DNA of 64,000 nucleotides from Peribacillus frigoritolerans (GTDB taxonomy: Bacteria; Bacillota; Bacilli; Bacillales; DSM-1321). Shown one piece after another: positions 1 through 9,471 of the stretch. Location of the stretch: the NCBI RefSeq assembly GCF_040250305.1, contig NZ_CP158190.1, positions 590,001-654,000 of the forward strand. The letters run 5' to 3'. Position 1 is the stretch's first letter. Each line of letters starts with the position of its first letter. The notes under the pieces were generated by a model. The model was not told the DNA's origin. It searched no databases and saw nothing but the letters and a program-made list of their open reading frames with translations. The position numbers were made by a program, and so were the translations under genes.

Positions 1-81
1 GATGCGAGAAAAACCAGTTCTTCTTACTCAGGAATAACGGAAACCGATGAAACGCTAACGAACGGTAGAAGAACTCTATAG
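1..81 (+). CDS. possible C-terminal tail of an upstream gene
   Basis: The first frame is open from the window edge to a TAG at 79-81 and would encode 26 residues ending NGRRTL. The other two forward frames close earlier. A strong terminator follows 17 bp later, as expected after a gene end. The fragment is too short and too low in complexity to assign a family, and it may simply be non-coding. Confidence 0.3.
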   Translation, partial: DARKTSSSYSGITETDETLTNGRRTL

Positions 82-91
82 GTCGTAAGTT

Positions 92-128
92 AAAAAAGGA
101 CGGATCCCTTAGGATCCGTCTTTTTTTT
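92..128. terminator. bidirectional intrinsic terminator
   Basis: A perfect 9-bp stem (GACGGATCC with GGATCCGTC) encloses the loop CTTA, flanked by A6 on the left and T8 on the right. It can therefore end transcription from both sides: the gene leaving the left edge and the minus-strand chemoreceptor. Confidence 0.9.
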
Positions 129-130
129 GA

Positions 131-2125
131 TTAGAATGTGAACTTCTTTATTTCTTTGTGCATTTCCTGGGATAGGGCATCCAATTCACTAGCCAGGGAA
201 TTTAATTGTTCCATGGAAGCATTCGTTTGTTCTACGGAAGCAGATACTTCTTCAGTTCCTGCGGCAGTTTCCTGACTGATCGAATTTAATTTTTCTGCAT
301 TGCTCGCCATCCGTGTGACCTCGTTTACCATATCGTTCATCATCTTTTTGATTTCGTCAAAATTGCTGAATGTGTTCGCGATGATGGATGCAATGTGACT
401 GAAGGCATTTTCCGTATCCGTTACAGAAGTATCCTGAAGATGGATTTTTTGATTGACTTGATCAATCAAATGAACGGTATTTGTTGTATCGGTTTGCATC
501 GCTTGAATGATTTCAGAGATTTCTTTCAGTGAGTTTTCCGTCTGTTCGGCCAATTTCTTAACTTCATCGGCAACAACTGCAAACCCTTTTCCGTGCTCAC
601 CAGCCCTGGCTGCTTCGATGGCAGCATTAAGAGCGAGTAAATTCGTTTGTCCTGCAATCCCGCTTATGGTCTTTACGATCGCACTAATATCATTGGAGCG
701 TGCATCCAATGATTTGACTGCCGTACTCATCTTATTGGATATTTGGGACGTTTCATTGAATTGTTGTTTCAGGCCTTGCACTTGAGTGATTCCGTTTTCA
801 GAAGCCTTGAACATATTTTCGGATTCCGTGGCCATTTTGCCCGTTTGCGCCTCAAGATCATTGATTTTGTCAGCCAATAGCTTTACGGCCACTTCGTTAT
901 TCTGCCCGACTTCGATTTGGTCTATGGCTCCGGCTGCTATTTGTTCCATCGTCATGGCCACCTCGTTAGCTGCCGCTGAATTTTCATCGGCACTAGCCAC
1001 TAGCGTCATGGAGGAATCCGATACTTTATCGGAAAGGTTGTTGACAACCCCTAACATATGACTCATATTCCTGGTCATTAAGCTGGTATCTTCTGCAAGT
1101 TGGCCTATCTCATCTTTCCTTGAAATGGAATTCCTGGAGGTGAAATCACCGTTAGCCATTTTCCGTATGGATTCCTGCAGCTTTTTAATGGGATTCGTTA
1201 AAGAACGGGTGATGAAGATGGCAGATAGTGCAGTGACGGTAAAGACGATCAACAGTGTGATGATATTATCGATTATCATCGGGTTTGCACGGACGAGCAC
1301 TTCGTTTTCATCCATTACCCCTGCTATTCTCCATCCGGTTGTAGGATTTGTGGCGTATCCGACGATCCTGCTTTTCCCTTCAAATTCCTCGATCATTGAA
1401 CCGGATTCACTTTTCATTTTTTTGAAAATATTTTCCTTTGATATATCCTGTTGAATTTTTTCCTTGTCTGGATGGGTAACGAATGACCCTTTCTTATCCA
1501 GCAAAACCGTATAGCCCGTTTCGCCGAATTTCGTTTGATTGACCATTGTGATCAATGTATCGATCGAGATGTCGACACCGAGCACGCCTACTAATTCATT
1601 ACGATCATCATATACAGCTTTTGCTGCAGTAATGACAAGTGTATCCGTCGCCTTATCAATATAAGGTTCCGTCCAAATGGTCTTGTTTTTTTGTTTCAAT
1701 GCGGATTGATACCAGTCCCTTTGTCTTGGATCGAAGTCAGTCGGCAATTCAGCTTTTGGGAATATTAATGTTTTTCCATCTTTCTCCGTGCCAAGGTATA
1801 AACCATTTATTTCAGAACTGCTTGATTGTGTATGGGAAAACTCATCCATTATGGATTCGGGGTTCTTATCATAAGTACTCATGATAGGATACTTACCGAT
1901 CCTATCCAATTGACTTTCCGTTTTTTGAAAGAAGATTTCGAAAGAATCGTTCATTGACTTGACTTGCTCTTCAGTCGTTCCGGTAAATTCCTTGGTCGTC
2001 AACTCGATACTATTTTTATAGCTCATGTAAGAGATGGCCATTCCGCTTAACATGATCAAAGCTAAAAAAGGAATCAATATTTGTTTTTTTAGCGAATTAA
2101 AATACCAGTCTGTTAGTCTTTTCAT
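131..2125 (-). CDS. methyl-accepting chemotaxis protein (dCache sensor)
   Basis: This is a transmembrane chemoreceptor of 664 aa. A short cytoplasmic N-terminus is followed by a membrane helix (about residues 15-37), a large extracellular region of the double Cache type (about 40-285), a second membrane helix (about 287-307), a HAMP domain (about 308-360) and a long signalling coiled coil. The highly conserved hairpin tip ([20 protein letters not shown], then [12 protein letters not shown]) lies near residues 490-525. It would bind an amino acid or carboxylate outside the cell and control CheA inside; the ligand cannot be deduced. ATG with AAGGAG upstream. It is monocistronic between two terminators, and a weak SigD-like promoter lies upstream. 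Confidence 0.95.
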   Translation of the reverse strand: MKRLTDWYFNSLKKQILIPFLALIMLSGMAISYMSYKNSIELTTKEFTGTTEEQVKSMNDSFEIFFQKTESQLDRIGKYPIMSTYDKNPESIMDEFSHTQSSSSEINGLYLGTEKDGKTLIFPKAELPTDFDPRQRDWYQSALKQKNKTIWTEPYIDKATDTLVITAAKAVYDDRNELVGVLGVDISIDTLITMVNQTKFGETGYTVLLDKKGSFVTHPDKEKIQQDISKENIFKKMKSESGSMIEEFEGKSRIVGYATNPTTGWRIAGVMDENEVLVRANPMIIDNIITLLIVFTVTALSAIFITRSLTNPIKKLQESIRKMANGDFTSRNSISRKDEIGQLAEDTSLMTRNMSHMLGVVNNLSDKVSDSSMTLVASADENSAAANEVAMTMEQIAAGAIDQIEVGQNNEVAVKLLADKINDLEAQTGKMATESENMFKASENGITQVQGLKQQFNETSQISNKMSTAVKSLDARSNDISAIVKTISGIAGQTNLLALNAAIEAARAGEHGKGFAVVADEVKKLAEQTENSLKEISEIIQAMQTDTTNTVHLIDQVNQKIHLQDTSVTDTENAFSHIASIIANTFSNFDEIKKMMNDMVNEVTRMASNAEKLNSISQETAAGTEEVSASVEQTNASMEQLNSLASELDALSQEMHKEIKKFTF

Positions 2126-2174
2126 ATGTACAATTCTCCTTATATACCTCGAATTAATTTAGGCTTCTATAGAT

Positions 2175-2200
2175 ATTTCGGTCTGCTTTGACTTTTTTGA
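2175..2200 (-). promoter_or_regulatory. weak SigD-like promoter candidate for the chemoreceptor
   Basis: On the minus strand, ACCGAAAT (SigD -10 consensus GCCGATAT, 6 of 8) is preceded by TCAA (consensus TAAA) at a spacing of 14. Motility sigma control of a chemoreceptor is expected, but the match is poor and the spacing is one short. Confidence 0.25.
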
Positions 2201-2283
2201 AGTTTCTAGTTAGAAAATTCCCAATATTAATTTTGAGGTGAGTGGGCGACATATATTCAAGGTATGAGGAGGATATAGAGGAT

Positions 2284-2313
2284 AAAAAAAGAGCTGACTG
2301 CCGTAGTCAACTC
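2284..2313 (-). terminator. intrinsic terminator after ydbT
   Basis: On the minus strand a 9-bp stem (GAGTTGACT with AGTCAGCTC, one G-U pair) with a 5-nt loop is followed by T7. It sits 17 bp downstream of the ydbT stop. Confidence 0.85.
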
Positions 2314-2329
2314 TTTCATTCAATGATAA

Positions 2330-3802
2330 CTATTCGACTTGGATATTTTTTGTCCTGTCCATATACCATGTGTAAAACTCGTCTGCATATTCAACGGATA
2401 CATCTTGGAGCTTTGTATGGTGTACAGGCTTGGAGCGGTTGATCGTTTCAATTGTGGCAAGCCCGAAAAGCTTTTGCAGCTTCGAACGTTCCACCTCAAT
2501 TTGAATGACCTTGCTTCTTTTGGTTATGAATAGTGATGTTTCCAAACTTCCGGATTTGAACTGAATGAACTCATCATTTATTAAGTAACGGCTATTTTTG
2601 TAATTGATTATTCTCAATGTATAAATGAGAACGAGTAGAATCAGTGAGATATACAATAGGGAGGGGTTGAAATAATAGATCGCCAATGTTGTGAGAATCC
2701 AGAAAAAGCTGGGCCGCAGCATTCGGATTTTGAAGGCCTGTTTCGATAGTGACTTCATTGACCGTTCCACTTTATAAGCGGGTAAAATCTCTTCTACCAT
2801 CCCATATGCCCGTTCAATTGATAAAAAAGGATAGAGGGTGTTCGTTTCCAGCTCTTCATCACCGGTGCTTCCTGCACTGATCAGTTTCACTTCTGCCAAC
2901 CCTAGCAATCTTTTAATGATTGATTGGGTGATTTCGACTGCTTGTACTTTTTCTTTCCGAATGGAAAAAGCGGATTCGTCCAGTACGCCTTTCTTGATAT
3001 ATATGCGCTCGTGATCCGATGAAATTTCATATTTTCCATATTTAACGAATGTGGAAACGATTCCGAAGGCAACGGCGACACATATGAGGCCTGCAATAAC
3101 GATGGTAATGATCCACCATGTATCCAATAACTTGGCAAGAAACCCTTCGGCATTCTCCAAATCGATAAAATCATCGAGTGTATTATATAACGTAGCCAAT
3201 ATCGGGATAAGAGCCAGGAAGCTGAGTGATGTAAAGGAAGCTTTCAGAACATCTTGTTTGCTTGGCGTGAAGTGGATTGTTTTTTCATTGGCTGGTTCCA
3301 TATCCTCAGCAATTCGTTCTTCGGGAATATCCGCTTCTATTACCGGAAGTTCCTGTTTTGAAGCATATTCCCCCTCAAGCCGTTCGGCCTCTTTTCGGGA
3401 AATCATCTCGAAAGGTACGCTACCCTGATCACCAGTCATCCCGGTTTCGAATGTTAAAGAGGTCAATCTGAAAATCTTATGAAATAACGTCGTGCGTTGC
3501 TGGACATTCTGAACCTTATGAAGCGGGACAGTTCGATACGATTTCGAGACAAGCCCTGAAGTAATATATAAGGTCCCATCTTTGATTTGGTATTTATATG
3601 TATACCATTTAAGGATGACAGAAATGACTTTCCAAATCAGATAAACTAGAAAGCCGATTTGGAGTACCTTCATATACATCTTTTCAGAACCGAAATTCAG
3701 GACATAAAGCATGATTATAAAAAATACATTCCCTTTCAGCAATTTCCAAAATTCGAAAGGGATTTTGATAGGGTGTAATCGTTTTGCTTGTTCTTCCATC
3801 AT
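2330..3802 (-). CDS. ydbT: bPH2-domain membrane protein YdbT
   Basis: A 490-aa polytopic membrane protein with three repeats of the bacterial PH-like (bPH2, YdbS/YdbT) fold. Each repeat follows a pair of hydrophobic helices (for example residues 29-65, 190-250 and 365-390) and contains the characteristic hydrophobic strand blocks (LYITSGLVSKSYRTVPLHKV, then IYIKKGVLDESAFSIRKEKV). In B. subtilis ydbS and ydbT are adjacent, and published work has linked the pair to resistance against antimicrobial peptides from competitors. Its start codon overlaps the ydbS stop (TAATG), so the two are translationally coupled. The molecular activity is unknown. Confidence 0.85.
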   Translation of the reverse strand: MMEEQAKRLHPIKIPFEFWKLLKGNVFFIIMLYVLNFGSEKMYMKVLQIGFLVYLIWKVISVILKWYTYKYQIKDGTLYITSGLVSKSYRTVPLHKVQNVQQRTTLFHKIFRLTSLTFETGMTGDQGSVPFEMISRKEAERLEGEYASKQELPVIEADIPEERIAEDMEPANEKTIHFTPSKQDVLKASFTSLSFLALIPILATLYNTLDDFIDLENAEGFLAKLLDTWWIITIVIAGLICVAVAFGIVSTFVKYGKYEISSDHERIYIKKGVLDESAFSIRKEKVQAVEITQSIIKRLLGLAEVKLISAGSTGDEELETNTLYPFLSIERAYGMVEEILPAYKVERSMKSLSKQAFKIRMLRPSFFWILTTLAIYYFNPSLLYISLILLVLIYTLRIINYKNSRYLINDEFIQFKSGSLETSLFITKRSKVIQIEVERSKLQKLFGLATIETINRSKPVHHTKLQDVSVEYADEFYTWYMDRTKNIQVE

Positions 3803-4296
3803 TAATCCACTTCCTTAATTTTTGCGAAATGGGCAATTTTATCTCGTAATTCATACGCCTCTTTCTCGGGGATCGCTGGTATGTCATGAGAATCGCCCAT
3901 TGTACCGATGCTTAGGGAATAAAGGTTGTATTTTCGCAAAAACGGTCCTTGGTTCAATTTGACGGATTGAACCTTCGTCATCGGAATGAGTTCATGCGTT
4001 TCACTCCAGGCTCCACGTCTTGTTTGAATGAACTCTTCGTTCACGTCGTAACGCCAATACTTTTGCAATAGTATCGGTTCAATGAAGATGGACCAGATAG
4101 CATGGAAAAAAGATAATACGATAAGTCCGTTTAAAATCCATCCAATCCATTCTTTCCAAGTGAAATAATCATCAACAAATAATAGGGTGCCAAGGACGGC
4201 GAGGATAATGAGATTGGTAATGGCTTCAGTCATCCGCCACACCTTCACTGATTCTTTGGATATTTTCTTCGTTGGTGGCTGTATCTTGGAATACAT
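3802..4296 (-). CDS. ydbS: bPH2-domain membrane protein YdbS
   Basis: This 164-aa protein has two membrane helices (about residues 26-66) followed by one bPH2 domain (about 75-150, including ETHELIPMTKVQSVKLNQGP). The ATG at 4296 is preferred over a start 48 bp upstream because AAGGAGTG lies 7 nt before it. It forms a two-gene operon with ydbT and probably a complex with it, as suggested by the shared domain and the overlapping stop and start. Confidence 0.85.
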   Translation of the reverse strand: MYSKIQPPTKKISKESVKVWRMTEAITNLIILAVLGTLLFVDDYFTWKEWIGWILNGLIVLSFFHAIWSIFIEPILLQKYWRYDVNEEFIQTRRGAWSETHELIPMTKVQSVKLNQGPFLRKYNLYSLSIGTMGDSHDIPAIPEKEAYELRDKIAHFAKIKEVD

Positions 4297-4531
4297 ATAT
4301 TCACTCCTTACTATGTCTTTATACTTATACGGATTATCTTGCAAAAAAGTTCCCTATTATAAGTACATGTAAAGAAATTATGCAGCCGCATACCATGGAG
4401 TGGCGGCCGAATAATCCTGCAGTTTCCCGAGTATGTATAAATAAGGAGTTTTCTAGTGGATCTTTTCTTTTTATATGACCGAAAAATGGACAAGATAGAA
4501 GTGGTGAGTTTCTAGAGTGGGAGTGATAGGT

Positions 4532-6022
4532 TTGACGTATAAAAGGAAGTTGGGTTTTATATTTTTCCTGTTTTTGATTTGTTTTTTTAATGGAGAATCG
4601 ATGCAGGCTGCGAATGATGATGAAAACCTAGGGCAGGAAATTCAACGAATATTGGAGCATTCGCCAGGATTGGCTGGGGCGTTGACGGGAATTTCCATCC
4701 GTTCAGCTGAAACGGGGGAAATGATTTATGAACAGGGGTCGCAAACGAGATTGCGGCCTGCTTCGAACCTTAAGCTTTTGACTGCAGCAGCTGCGCTGGA
4801 AACTTTAGGGGAAGATCATGCTTTTCAAACGGAACTATACATAAAAGGAGTGCAGGTTGGCCAGGTTCTGCAGGGCAATGTATACCTGAAGGGAAAAGGA
4901 GATCCTACATTATTGGAAAAGGATTTTGATGAACTGGCAGCTTCACTGAAGCACAGGCAAGTTAAGTTCGTTCACGGGGATCTTATAGGCGATGATTCTT
5001 GGTATGATGATGTTCGTTATTCCCAAGACTTAGTTTGGAGCGATGAACAGGAATATTACGGTGCAGCCGTTTCGGCTTTAACCGCTTCCCCGAATGAAGA
5101 TTACGATACCGGTACCATCATTCTGGAGATGACCCCTGGGGAAAAGGCTGGGAAGAGGGCAACGGTGAAGCTTGAGCCGGAAACCGATTACGTGAAGGTC
5201 ATCAATAAAACGAAAACTGTATCGGCAGACGCTAATAACAAAATTGAAGTCGAACGGTCTCATGGCACACAAGTCATTACGGTTTCCGGGACCATTCCGG
5301 AGCATTCCGGTGTGACCAAAGAGTGGATTTCGGTGGAAGATCCCACAGGATATGCGCTGAGCCTATTTGAAAAATCAATGAAGGAACATGGAATTAAAGT
5401 GTTGGGAAAAAGGAAAAAAGGGAAAACGCCACTAGGAGCGGACATGATTGCCACTCATCAGTCCATGCCGCTTTCACAGCTGCTTATTCCTTTCATGAAA
5501 TTGAGCAATAACAGCCATGCCGAGGTTTTGGTAAAGGAAATGGGCAAAGAGGCAGAAGGGGAGGGAAGCTGGAAGGATGGTTTGGAGGTTACTCGAAATC
5601 AGCTGAAGAGTATGGGTCTCGATATGCAAACGATCATGATGCGTGATGGATCTGGAATTTCCCAAGTCAATATGATTCCAGCGAATGAAATAACGAAGCT
5701 GCTGTATGCCGTTCAGGAAAAAACGTGGTTTCCTGCTTACTTGAATGCTTTACCGATTGCAGGCAACGAAAATCGGATGGTGGGCGGTACGCTTAGAAAG
5801 AGGATGAAAGGGACACTTGCAGCCGGGAATGTTCGTGCGAAAACAGGAACGATTTCAGGAACGAGCTCCTTATCAGGATATGTGACGACCAAAAAAGGGG
5901 AAAAAATCATATTTTCAATCATCTTGAATAATTTTGTCGAAGAAAAAGGCATTACGGCAATCCAGGATAAAATAGCCGTAATGCTCGCAGAACAGGAAAA
6001 CCTATTGGGAAGCGGCCATTAG
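4532..6022 (+). CDS. dacC: D-alanyl-D-alanine carboxypeptidase/endopeptidase, PBP4a (S13 family)
   Basis: A secreted low-molecular-weight penicillin-binding protein of about 496 aa that trims peptidoglycan peptides. An N-terminal hydrophobic signal (FIFFLFLICFF) leads to the three active-site motifs of the S13 family: SxxK as SNLK near residues 78-81, SxN as SNN in KLSNNSH, and KTG as AKTGTISG near the C-terminus. The large insertion between SxxK and SxN typical of PBP4/PBP4a is present. The TTG at 4532 has GGGAG 8 nt upstream; an in-frame GTG at 4517 is possible. No terminator is obvious downstream. Confidence 0.9.
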   Translation: MTYKRKLGFIFFLFLICFFNGESMQAANDDENLGQEIQRILEHSPGLAGALTGISIRSAETGEMIYEQGSQTRLRPASNLKLLTAAAALETLGEDHAFQTELYIKGVQVGQVLQGNVYLKGKGDPTLLEKDFDELAASLKHRQVKFVHGDLIGDDSWYDDVRYSQDLVWSDEQEYYGAAVSALTASPNEDYDTGTIILEMTPGEKAGKRATVKLEPETDYVKVINKTKTVSADANNKIEVERSHGTQVITVSGTIPEHSGVTKEWISVEDPTGYALSLFEKSMKEHGIKVLGKRKKGKTPLGADMIATHQSMPLSQLLIPFMKLSNNSHAEVLVKEMGKEAEGEGSWKDGLEVTRNQLKSMGLDMQTIMMRDGSGISQVNMIPANEITKLLYAVQEKTWFPAYLNALPIAGNENRMVGGTLRKRMKGTLAAGNVRAKTGTISGTSSLSGYVTTKKGEKIIFSIILNNFVEEKGITAIQDKIAVMLAEQENLLGSGH

Positions 6023-6350
6023 TATCCATGGAAAGCTAAGTTGAAGTTCAGGATCTGCGAGAAACAGGTCGGCATCAGCCAAATCATTTTTATATAGTTT
6101 CCCAAACGACTGTTAGTGAGACGCCTTTAATCCAAGAGTATACCCTGTCCAGCTTACTTCTGTTGGAAGAATCTTAAGCATTTTTCTTTAGTGAAGGACC
6201 TAATCTATTATTTGTTTGAAACAAGGTCCATATCGAAAATTGGATTATATTAAATAACAGTACCCTTTATCTTAGTTTTTTCATTTTATCCACTCAAGGA
6301 AGGAATTTAAGGGAGGATGAATAGAAATAAGTAGTATAGGGGGAATGCTT
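6023..6350. other. intergenic, nothing recognised
   Basis: This 328-bp gap follows dacC. No open frame with a ribosome binding site, no strong hairpin and no riboswitch signature is visible. The last 20 bp contain the AGGGGG ribosome binding site of the next gene, and its promoter presumably lies in the AT-rich stretch around 6230-6290. Confidence 0.5.
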
Positions 6351-6956
6351 ATGAACTTTCCAACACTTAATGGACCGTATACGATTAGCAGTCTTATAGC
6401 TGAAATTCACAAAATTTCCAAAGAACGATCTCTCTATATATTGGCCATAGATGGCCGGGGCGGGTCTGGAAAAAGTACACTCGCTGCCAGTATCCAAGCA
6501 GAATGTCCGGGCAGCGCGGTCGTACATATGGATGACTTTTATTTGCCGTCTTCGGATAGGGTTCAACTGCCTCCATCCCAAAAGGCGATTGGAGCGGATT
6601 ATGATTGGGAACGGGTTAGTAACCAAATCCTAAAACCGCTTACAGAGGGGAAAGAAGCAAGATATCAAAGGTATGATTGGGAAACGGACACTATGGCCGA
6701 ATGGCATGAGGTTCCTGCTGGGGGCCTTGTCATTATAGAAGGAACTTATTCTATCCGTAAAGAATTGGCAGGGTATCATGATTTCACGATTTGGGTGGAA
6801 TGTCCCCGTGATCAGCGTTTGAAACGTGGCCTTGAGCGGGATGGTGAAGATGCGCGTCAAATGTGGGAGGATAATTGGATGGTTCATGAAGATCTCTATG
6901 TGGGTGCGCAAAGGCCTCAAGAAGGAGCGAATCTTGTTGTGGACGGAACGAGCTGA
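6351..6956 (+). CDS. uridine kinase-like P-loop NTPase
   Basis: A 201-aa cytoplasmic P-loop kinase-like protein. The Walker A motif GRGGSGKS lies near residues 34-41, followed by a DDFY segment (VVHMDDFYLPSS) as in uridine kinase and phosphoribulokinase relatives, and by a late strand VIIEGTYSI. The family phosphorylates nucleosides or small metabolites, but the substrate cannot be named here. The ATG at 6351 is preferred to the ATG at 6345 because AGGGGG is 7 nt upstream of the former. Length is normal for the family and the gene stands alone. Confidence 0.75.
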   Translation: MNFPTLNGPYTISSLIAEIHKISKERSLYILAIDGRGGSGKSTLAASIQAECPGSAVVHMDDFYLPSSDRVQLPPSQKAIGADYDWERVSNQILKPLTEGKEARYQRYDWETDTMAEWHEVPAGGLVIIEGTYSIRKELAGYHDFTIWVECPRDQRLKRGLERDGEDARQMWEDNWMVHEDLYVGAQRPQEGANLVVDGTS

Positions 6957-7047
6957 GTCAGAGGATATTTTAATTGTAAGGGTTTACCTATAAAATAGAT
7001 TGTATGTTTAGATAAATTTCTGGGGAGCCGGAAACAGGGGGGAAACT

Positions 7048-7689
7048 ATGTTTACTAATGAAGAACAAGCTGCTGTATATAAAGCCATTTATAACCGAAG
7101 GGATATCAGGAGTTTTTTGCCAAAGCCCATTTCAAAGGATATACTCCGCAGAATTTTGGATGCTGCACATCATGCGCCATCTGTAGGATTCATGCAACCT
7201 TGGAGTTTCATCGTGATTTCATCTCAGGAAACCAAGAACAGTTTGGCATGGGCAGCGGATAAAGAAAGAAGGGCACTCGCTATTCATTATGAAGGAGGTA
7301 AAGAAAATAAGTTTCTTAGTTTGAAAGTGGAAGGGTTAAAAGAAGCACCATACACCATTTGTGTTACATGCGACCCGACACGGGGAGGCTCCCATGTTTT
7401 AGGGAGGAACTCCATTCCGGAAACCGATATTCTATCCACGGCCTGCGCAATTCAAAATATGTGGCTGGCTGCCTGTGCGGAAGGATTGGCAATGGGATGG
7501 GTAAGCTTTTATAAGAAAAATGATATTCGTGATATTTTGGAGATTCCGCCGCATATAGAACCCGTTGCACTCCTGTCGATTGGCTATACGGATCAATATC
7601 CGGATAAACCCATCCTTGAACTTGCTAATTGGGAAAAAAGAAGGCCGATGGATGAACTTATTTTCGAGGATAAATGGGGTAATAAATAA
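7048..7689 (+). CDS. bluB: 5,6-dimethylbenzimidazole synthase BluB
   Basis: A 213-aa flavin-destructase of the nitroreductase fold. BluB uses oxygen to convert reduced FMN into 5,6-dimethylbenzimidazole, the lower ligand of cobalamin. Features: the FMN-binding N-terminus with NRRDIRSFLPKPIS (residues about 17-30), the HHAPSVGFMQPWSF block (about 45-58) that separates BluB from ordinary nitroreductases, and the C-terminal EKRRPMDELI signature. RBS GGGGGG lies 5-10 nt before the ATG. No other cobalamin gene is nearby. A general nitroreductase is the alternative, but the HAPSVGFMQPW block argues for BluB. Confidence 0.85.
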   Translation: MFTNEEQAAVYKAIYNRRDIRSFLPKPISKDILRRILDAAHHAPSVGFMQPWSFIVISSQETKNSLAWAADKERRALAIHYEGGKENKFLSLKVEGLKEAPYTICVTCDPTRGGSHVLGRNSIPETDILSTACAIQNMWLAACAEGLAMGWVSFYKKNDIRDILEIPPHIEPVALLSIGYTDQYPDKPILELANWEKRRPMDELIFEDKWGNK

Positions 7690-7707
7690 AACGATATATT
7701 AAGATTC

Positions 7708-7738
7708 CAAAAAAAAGCCCCTGGTTCAGGGGTTTTTG
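7708..7738 (+). terminator. intrinsic terminator after bluB
   Basis: The stem CCCCTG/CAGGGG with a 3-nt loop is preceded by an A-run and followed by T5. It lies 20-50 bp after the bluB stop. Confidence 0.8.
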
Positions 7739-7754
7739 GTTGTGATGAAAATAT

Positions 7755-7795
7755 AAAAGACTCTACGAAAGATACATCTTTTGAAAGAGTCTTTT
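7755..7795. terminator. terminator between bluB and rpoN (bidirectional)
   Basis: A 10-bp perfect stem (AAAAGACTCT with AGAGTCTTTT) and a 21-nt loop lie 19 bp downstream of the rpoN stop. The stem ends themselves provide U-tracts in either direction. Confidence 0.7.
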
Positions 7796-7813
7796 TAAAA
7801 ATTTGGTTTGATT

Positions 7814-9175
7814 TTAAAATCTACGCCGTTTTGAAGATCCCGGTATACCGAGATCTTCACGGTATTTTGCAATAGTGCGGCGGGAGATCTTCGTTCCTTC
7901 ATTTTCGAATATTTGACAAAGTTTCTGATCTGAAAAAGGCCTTATCTTATCTTCATCGGCAATCAACACCTTTATTTTTTCTTTGATGGTGGTCGTTGAT
8001 TCGGTTGCTTGGCTGTTCACGCGGTGTAACCCTCTAGTAAAGAAGTTCTTTAGTTTAAAGAGGCCATGCGGCGTCTGGATATATTTATTGCTCGTCGCCC
8101 TGCTGATCGTTGATTCATGAAGCTGAAGTTTTTCCGAAATGTCTTTCAGTGTCATTGGTTTTAATCCCGTAATTCCCTTCATGAAAAACTCTCGCTGCTC
8201 GTCCACGATTGACGCTGTCACTTTGTAAAGTGTCATTTGCCTTTGTTCAAGCCCTTTTAAAAGTAATTGGGCATCATTTATGTGCCCTTTTATATAATCT
8301 TTAGCTGGATTAACAGAATTCATAGCAACGTGGTTCTTGTAGTAAGGATTGATGGAAAGTTTAGGTGTGCAGCTATCGTTGACCGTTATCAGAAAACCTT
8401 CTTTATCTTTTTCCACGTAAACGTCCGGCACGATGTAATGAGTCATATCATCGGAAAAGTGACTGACTGGACGTGGGTTTAACGTACGGATGAAATCCGA
8501 GGCCTCTTGTACTTCCTGAACGGTCACTTGGTAAAGGCCGGCAATTTTCCTGTAGCGTTTTTCTGCTAAATCCGTTAAATGCTTTTTAACGATCTTATAC
8601 GCCAATTCATTGTAATCCTCATGCCCACGCAGCTGAATGAGTAAACAGTCGGTCAGATCTTTAGCCCCGACTCCAATGGGCTCAAGGGACTGCAATACTT
8701 GAATCATACTTTCGATTACTTCCACGGACACGGAAAAATGCGAGGCAGCCCATTTGGCATCCAATTCAAGAAATCCATATTCATTTAAGTTCCCAATCAA
8801 GAATTGGAGAATTCTCTTTTCAAAAGCTTTCAACGAACTTAGTAAACTCAATTGTTCCAGTAAATGGCTTTCCAGTGTTTCTGTGTTGATTGAATAATTG
8901 TTGATAGGGTTGTAATCATTGTCTCCGTTGAAACTTTTACTTTTAGAGGACCGTATCTGAGAATTTATTTTATGTGTATGAATGCTGGATTCAGAAAGTG
9001 ATGCGAGGGGTTCTTTAAAGCTAATTTCGAGAACGGGATTTTCGTAAGCCTGTAGGTTCAGGAAATCTATCAGTTCATGGGTGGAGTATTGAAGGATATT
9101 GATCGATTGCTGTAATTCAGGGGTTAATGACAATTTCAATGTTTGTTTTTGGTACAGTTCAAATCCTACCTGCAT
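7814..9175 (-). CDS. rpoN: RNA polymerase sigma-54 factor
   Basis: Sigma-54 (called SigL in B. subtilis), 453 aa from the ATG at 9175; an upstream in-frame TTG would add three residues. Region I is a leucine/glutamine-rich activator-contact segment (KQTLKLSLTPELQQSINILQ). A core-binding region follows, then a DNA-binding domain with a helix-turn-helix (LKDISEKLQLHESTISRATS). The C-terminal RpoN box reads SRRTIAKYRE (family ARRTVAKYRE). Sigma-54 recognises -24/-12 promoters and needs an AAA+ enhancer-binding activator. Two such promoters lie just upstream of the genes at 9561 and 12557. No activator gene is in the window. Confidence 0.97.
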   Translation of the reverse strand: MQVGFELYQKQTLKLSLTPELQQSINILQYSTHELIDFLNLQAYENPVLEISFKEPLASLSESSIHTHKINSQIRSSKSKSFNGDNDYNPINNYSINTETLESHLLEQLSLLSSLKAFEKRILQFLIGNLNEYGFLELDAKWAASHFSVSVEVIESMIQVLQSLEPIGVGAKDLTDCLLIQLRGHEDYNELAYKIVKKHLTDLAEKRYRKIAGLYQVTVQEVQEASDFIRTLNPRPVSHFSDDMTHYIVPDVYVEKDKEGFLITVNDSCTPKLSINPYYKNHVAMNSVNPAKDYIKGHINDAQLLLKGLEQRQMTLYKVTASIVDEQREFFMKGITGLKPMTLKDISEKLQLHESTISRATSNKYIQTPHGLFKLKNFFTRGLHRVNSQATESTTTIKEKIKVLIADEDKIRPFSDQKLCQIFENEGTKISRRTIAKYREDLGIPGSSKRRRF

Positions 9176-9364
9176 ATATATCAACTTCTTTCGTTTAGAT
9201 TAACATAGCGGTTCAAAAGGAATGGAAAAATATTAAGATGATAATAATACAAATCTTCCGAAAATTCAACATTCTGTGTCAGGTTTTATAACATTGATCA
9301 GAAAATAAAGAGGGGGATTCAATTTGTGTAAATTAATATTTAATTTAATGAATAGGTATCGAGT

Positions 9365-9432
9365 GATTCAAATTCGAATTGAATGATTCGTATATGAATC
9401 GACACACGCTCCTAATGATTCATCTATGAATC
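9365..9432. promoter_or_regulatory. inverted-repeat enhancer sites for a sigma-54 activator
   Basis: Three palindromes lie 40-110 bp upstream of the -24/-12 promoter. Site 1 at 9365-9384 is centred on AATTCGAATT. Site 2 at 9385-9400 is GATTCGTATATGAATC, with one mismatch. Site 3 at 9417-9432 is GATTCATCTATGAATC, perfect 7+2+7. Sites 2 and 3 are 32 bp apart centre to centre, close to three helical turns. They probably bind the enhancer-binding protein; which one is unknown. Confidence 0.65.
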
Positions 9433-9471
9433 GTTTTAACTTGAATACCTTTAATATAAGGCTCATATAAT

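Noticed and set aside
507..1454. Forward open frames opposite the chemoreceptor
   Set aside because: They are antisense to a well-conserved gene, lack ribosome binding sites and have low-complexity translations.
2242..2533. Small forward frames overlapping the ydbT 3' end and terminator
   Set aside because: They overlap a terminator and a conserved gene in antisense, and the translations resemble nothing.
6957..7047. Cobalamin riboswitch before bluB
   Set aside because: The gap is only 91 bp and lacks the B12-box core (GCCACTG), so no riboswitch is present.
7764..7786. Small RNA between bluB and rpoN
   Set aside because: Only terminator hairpins are visible and no independent promoter could be identified.
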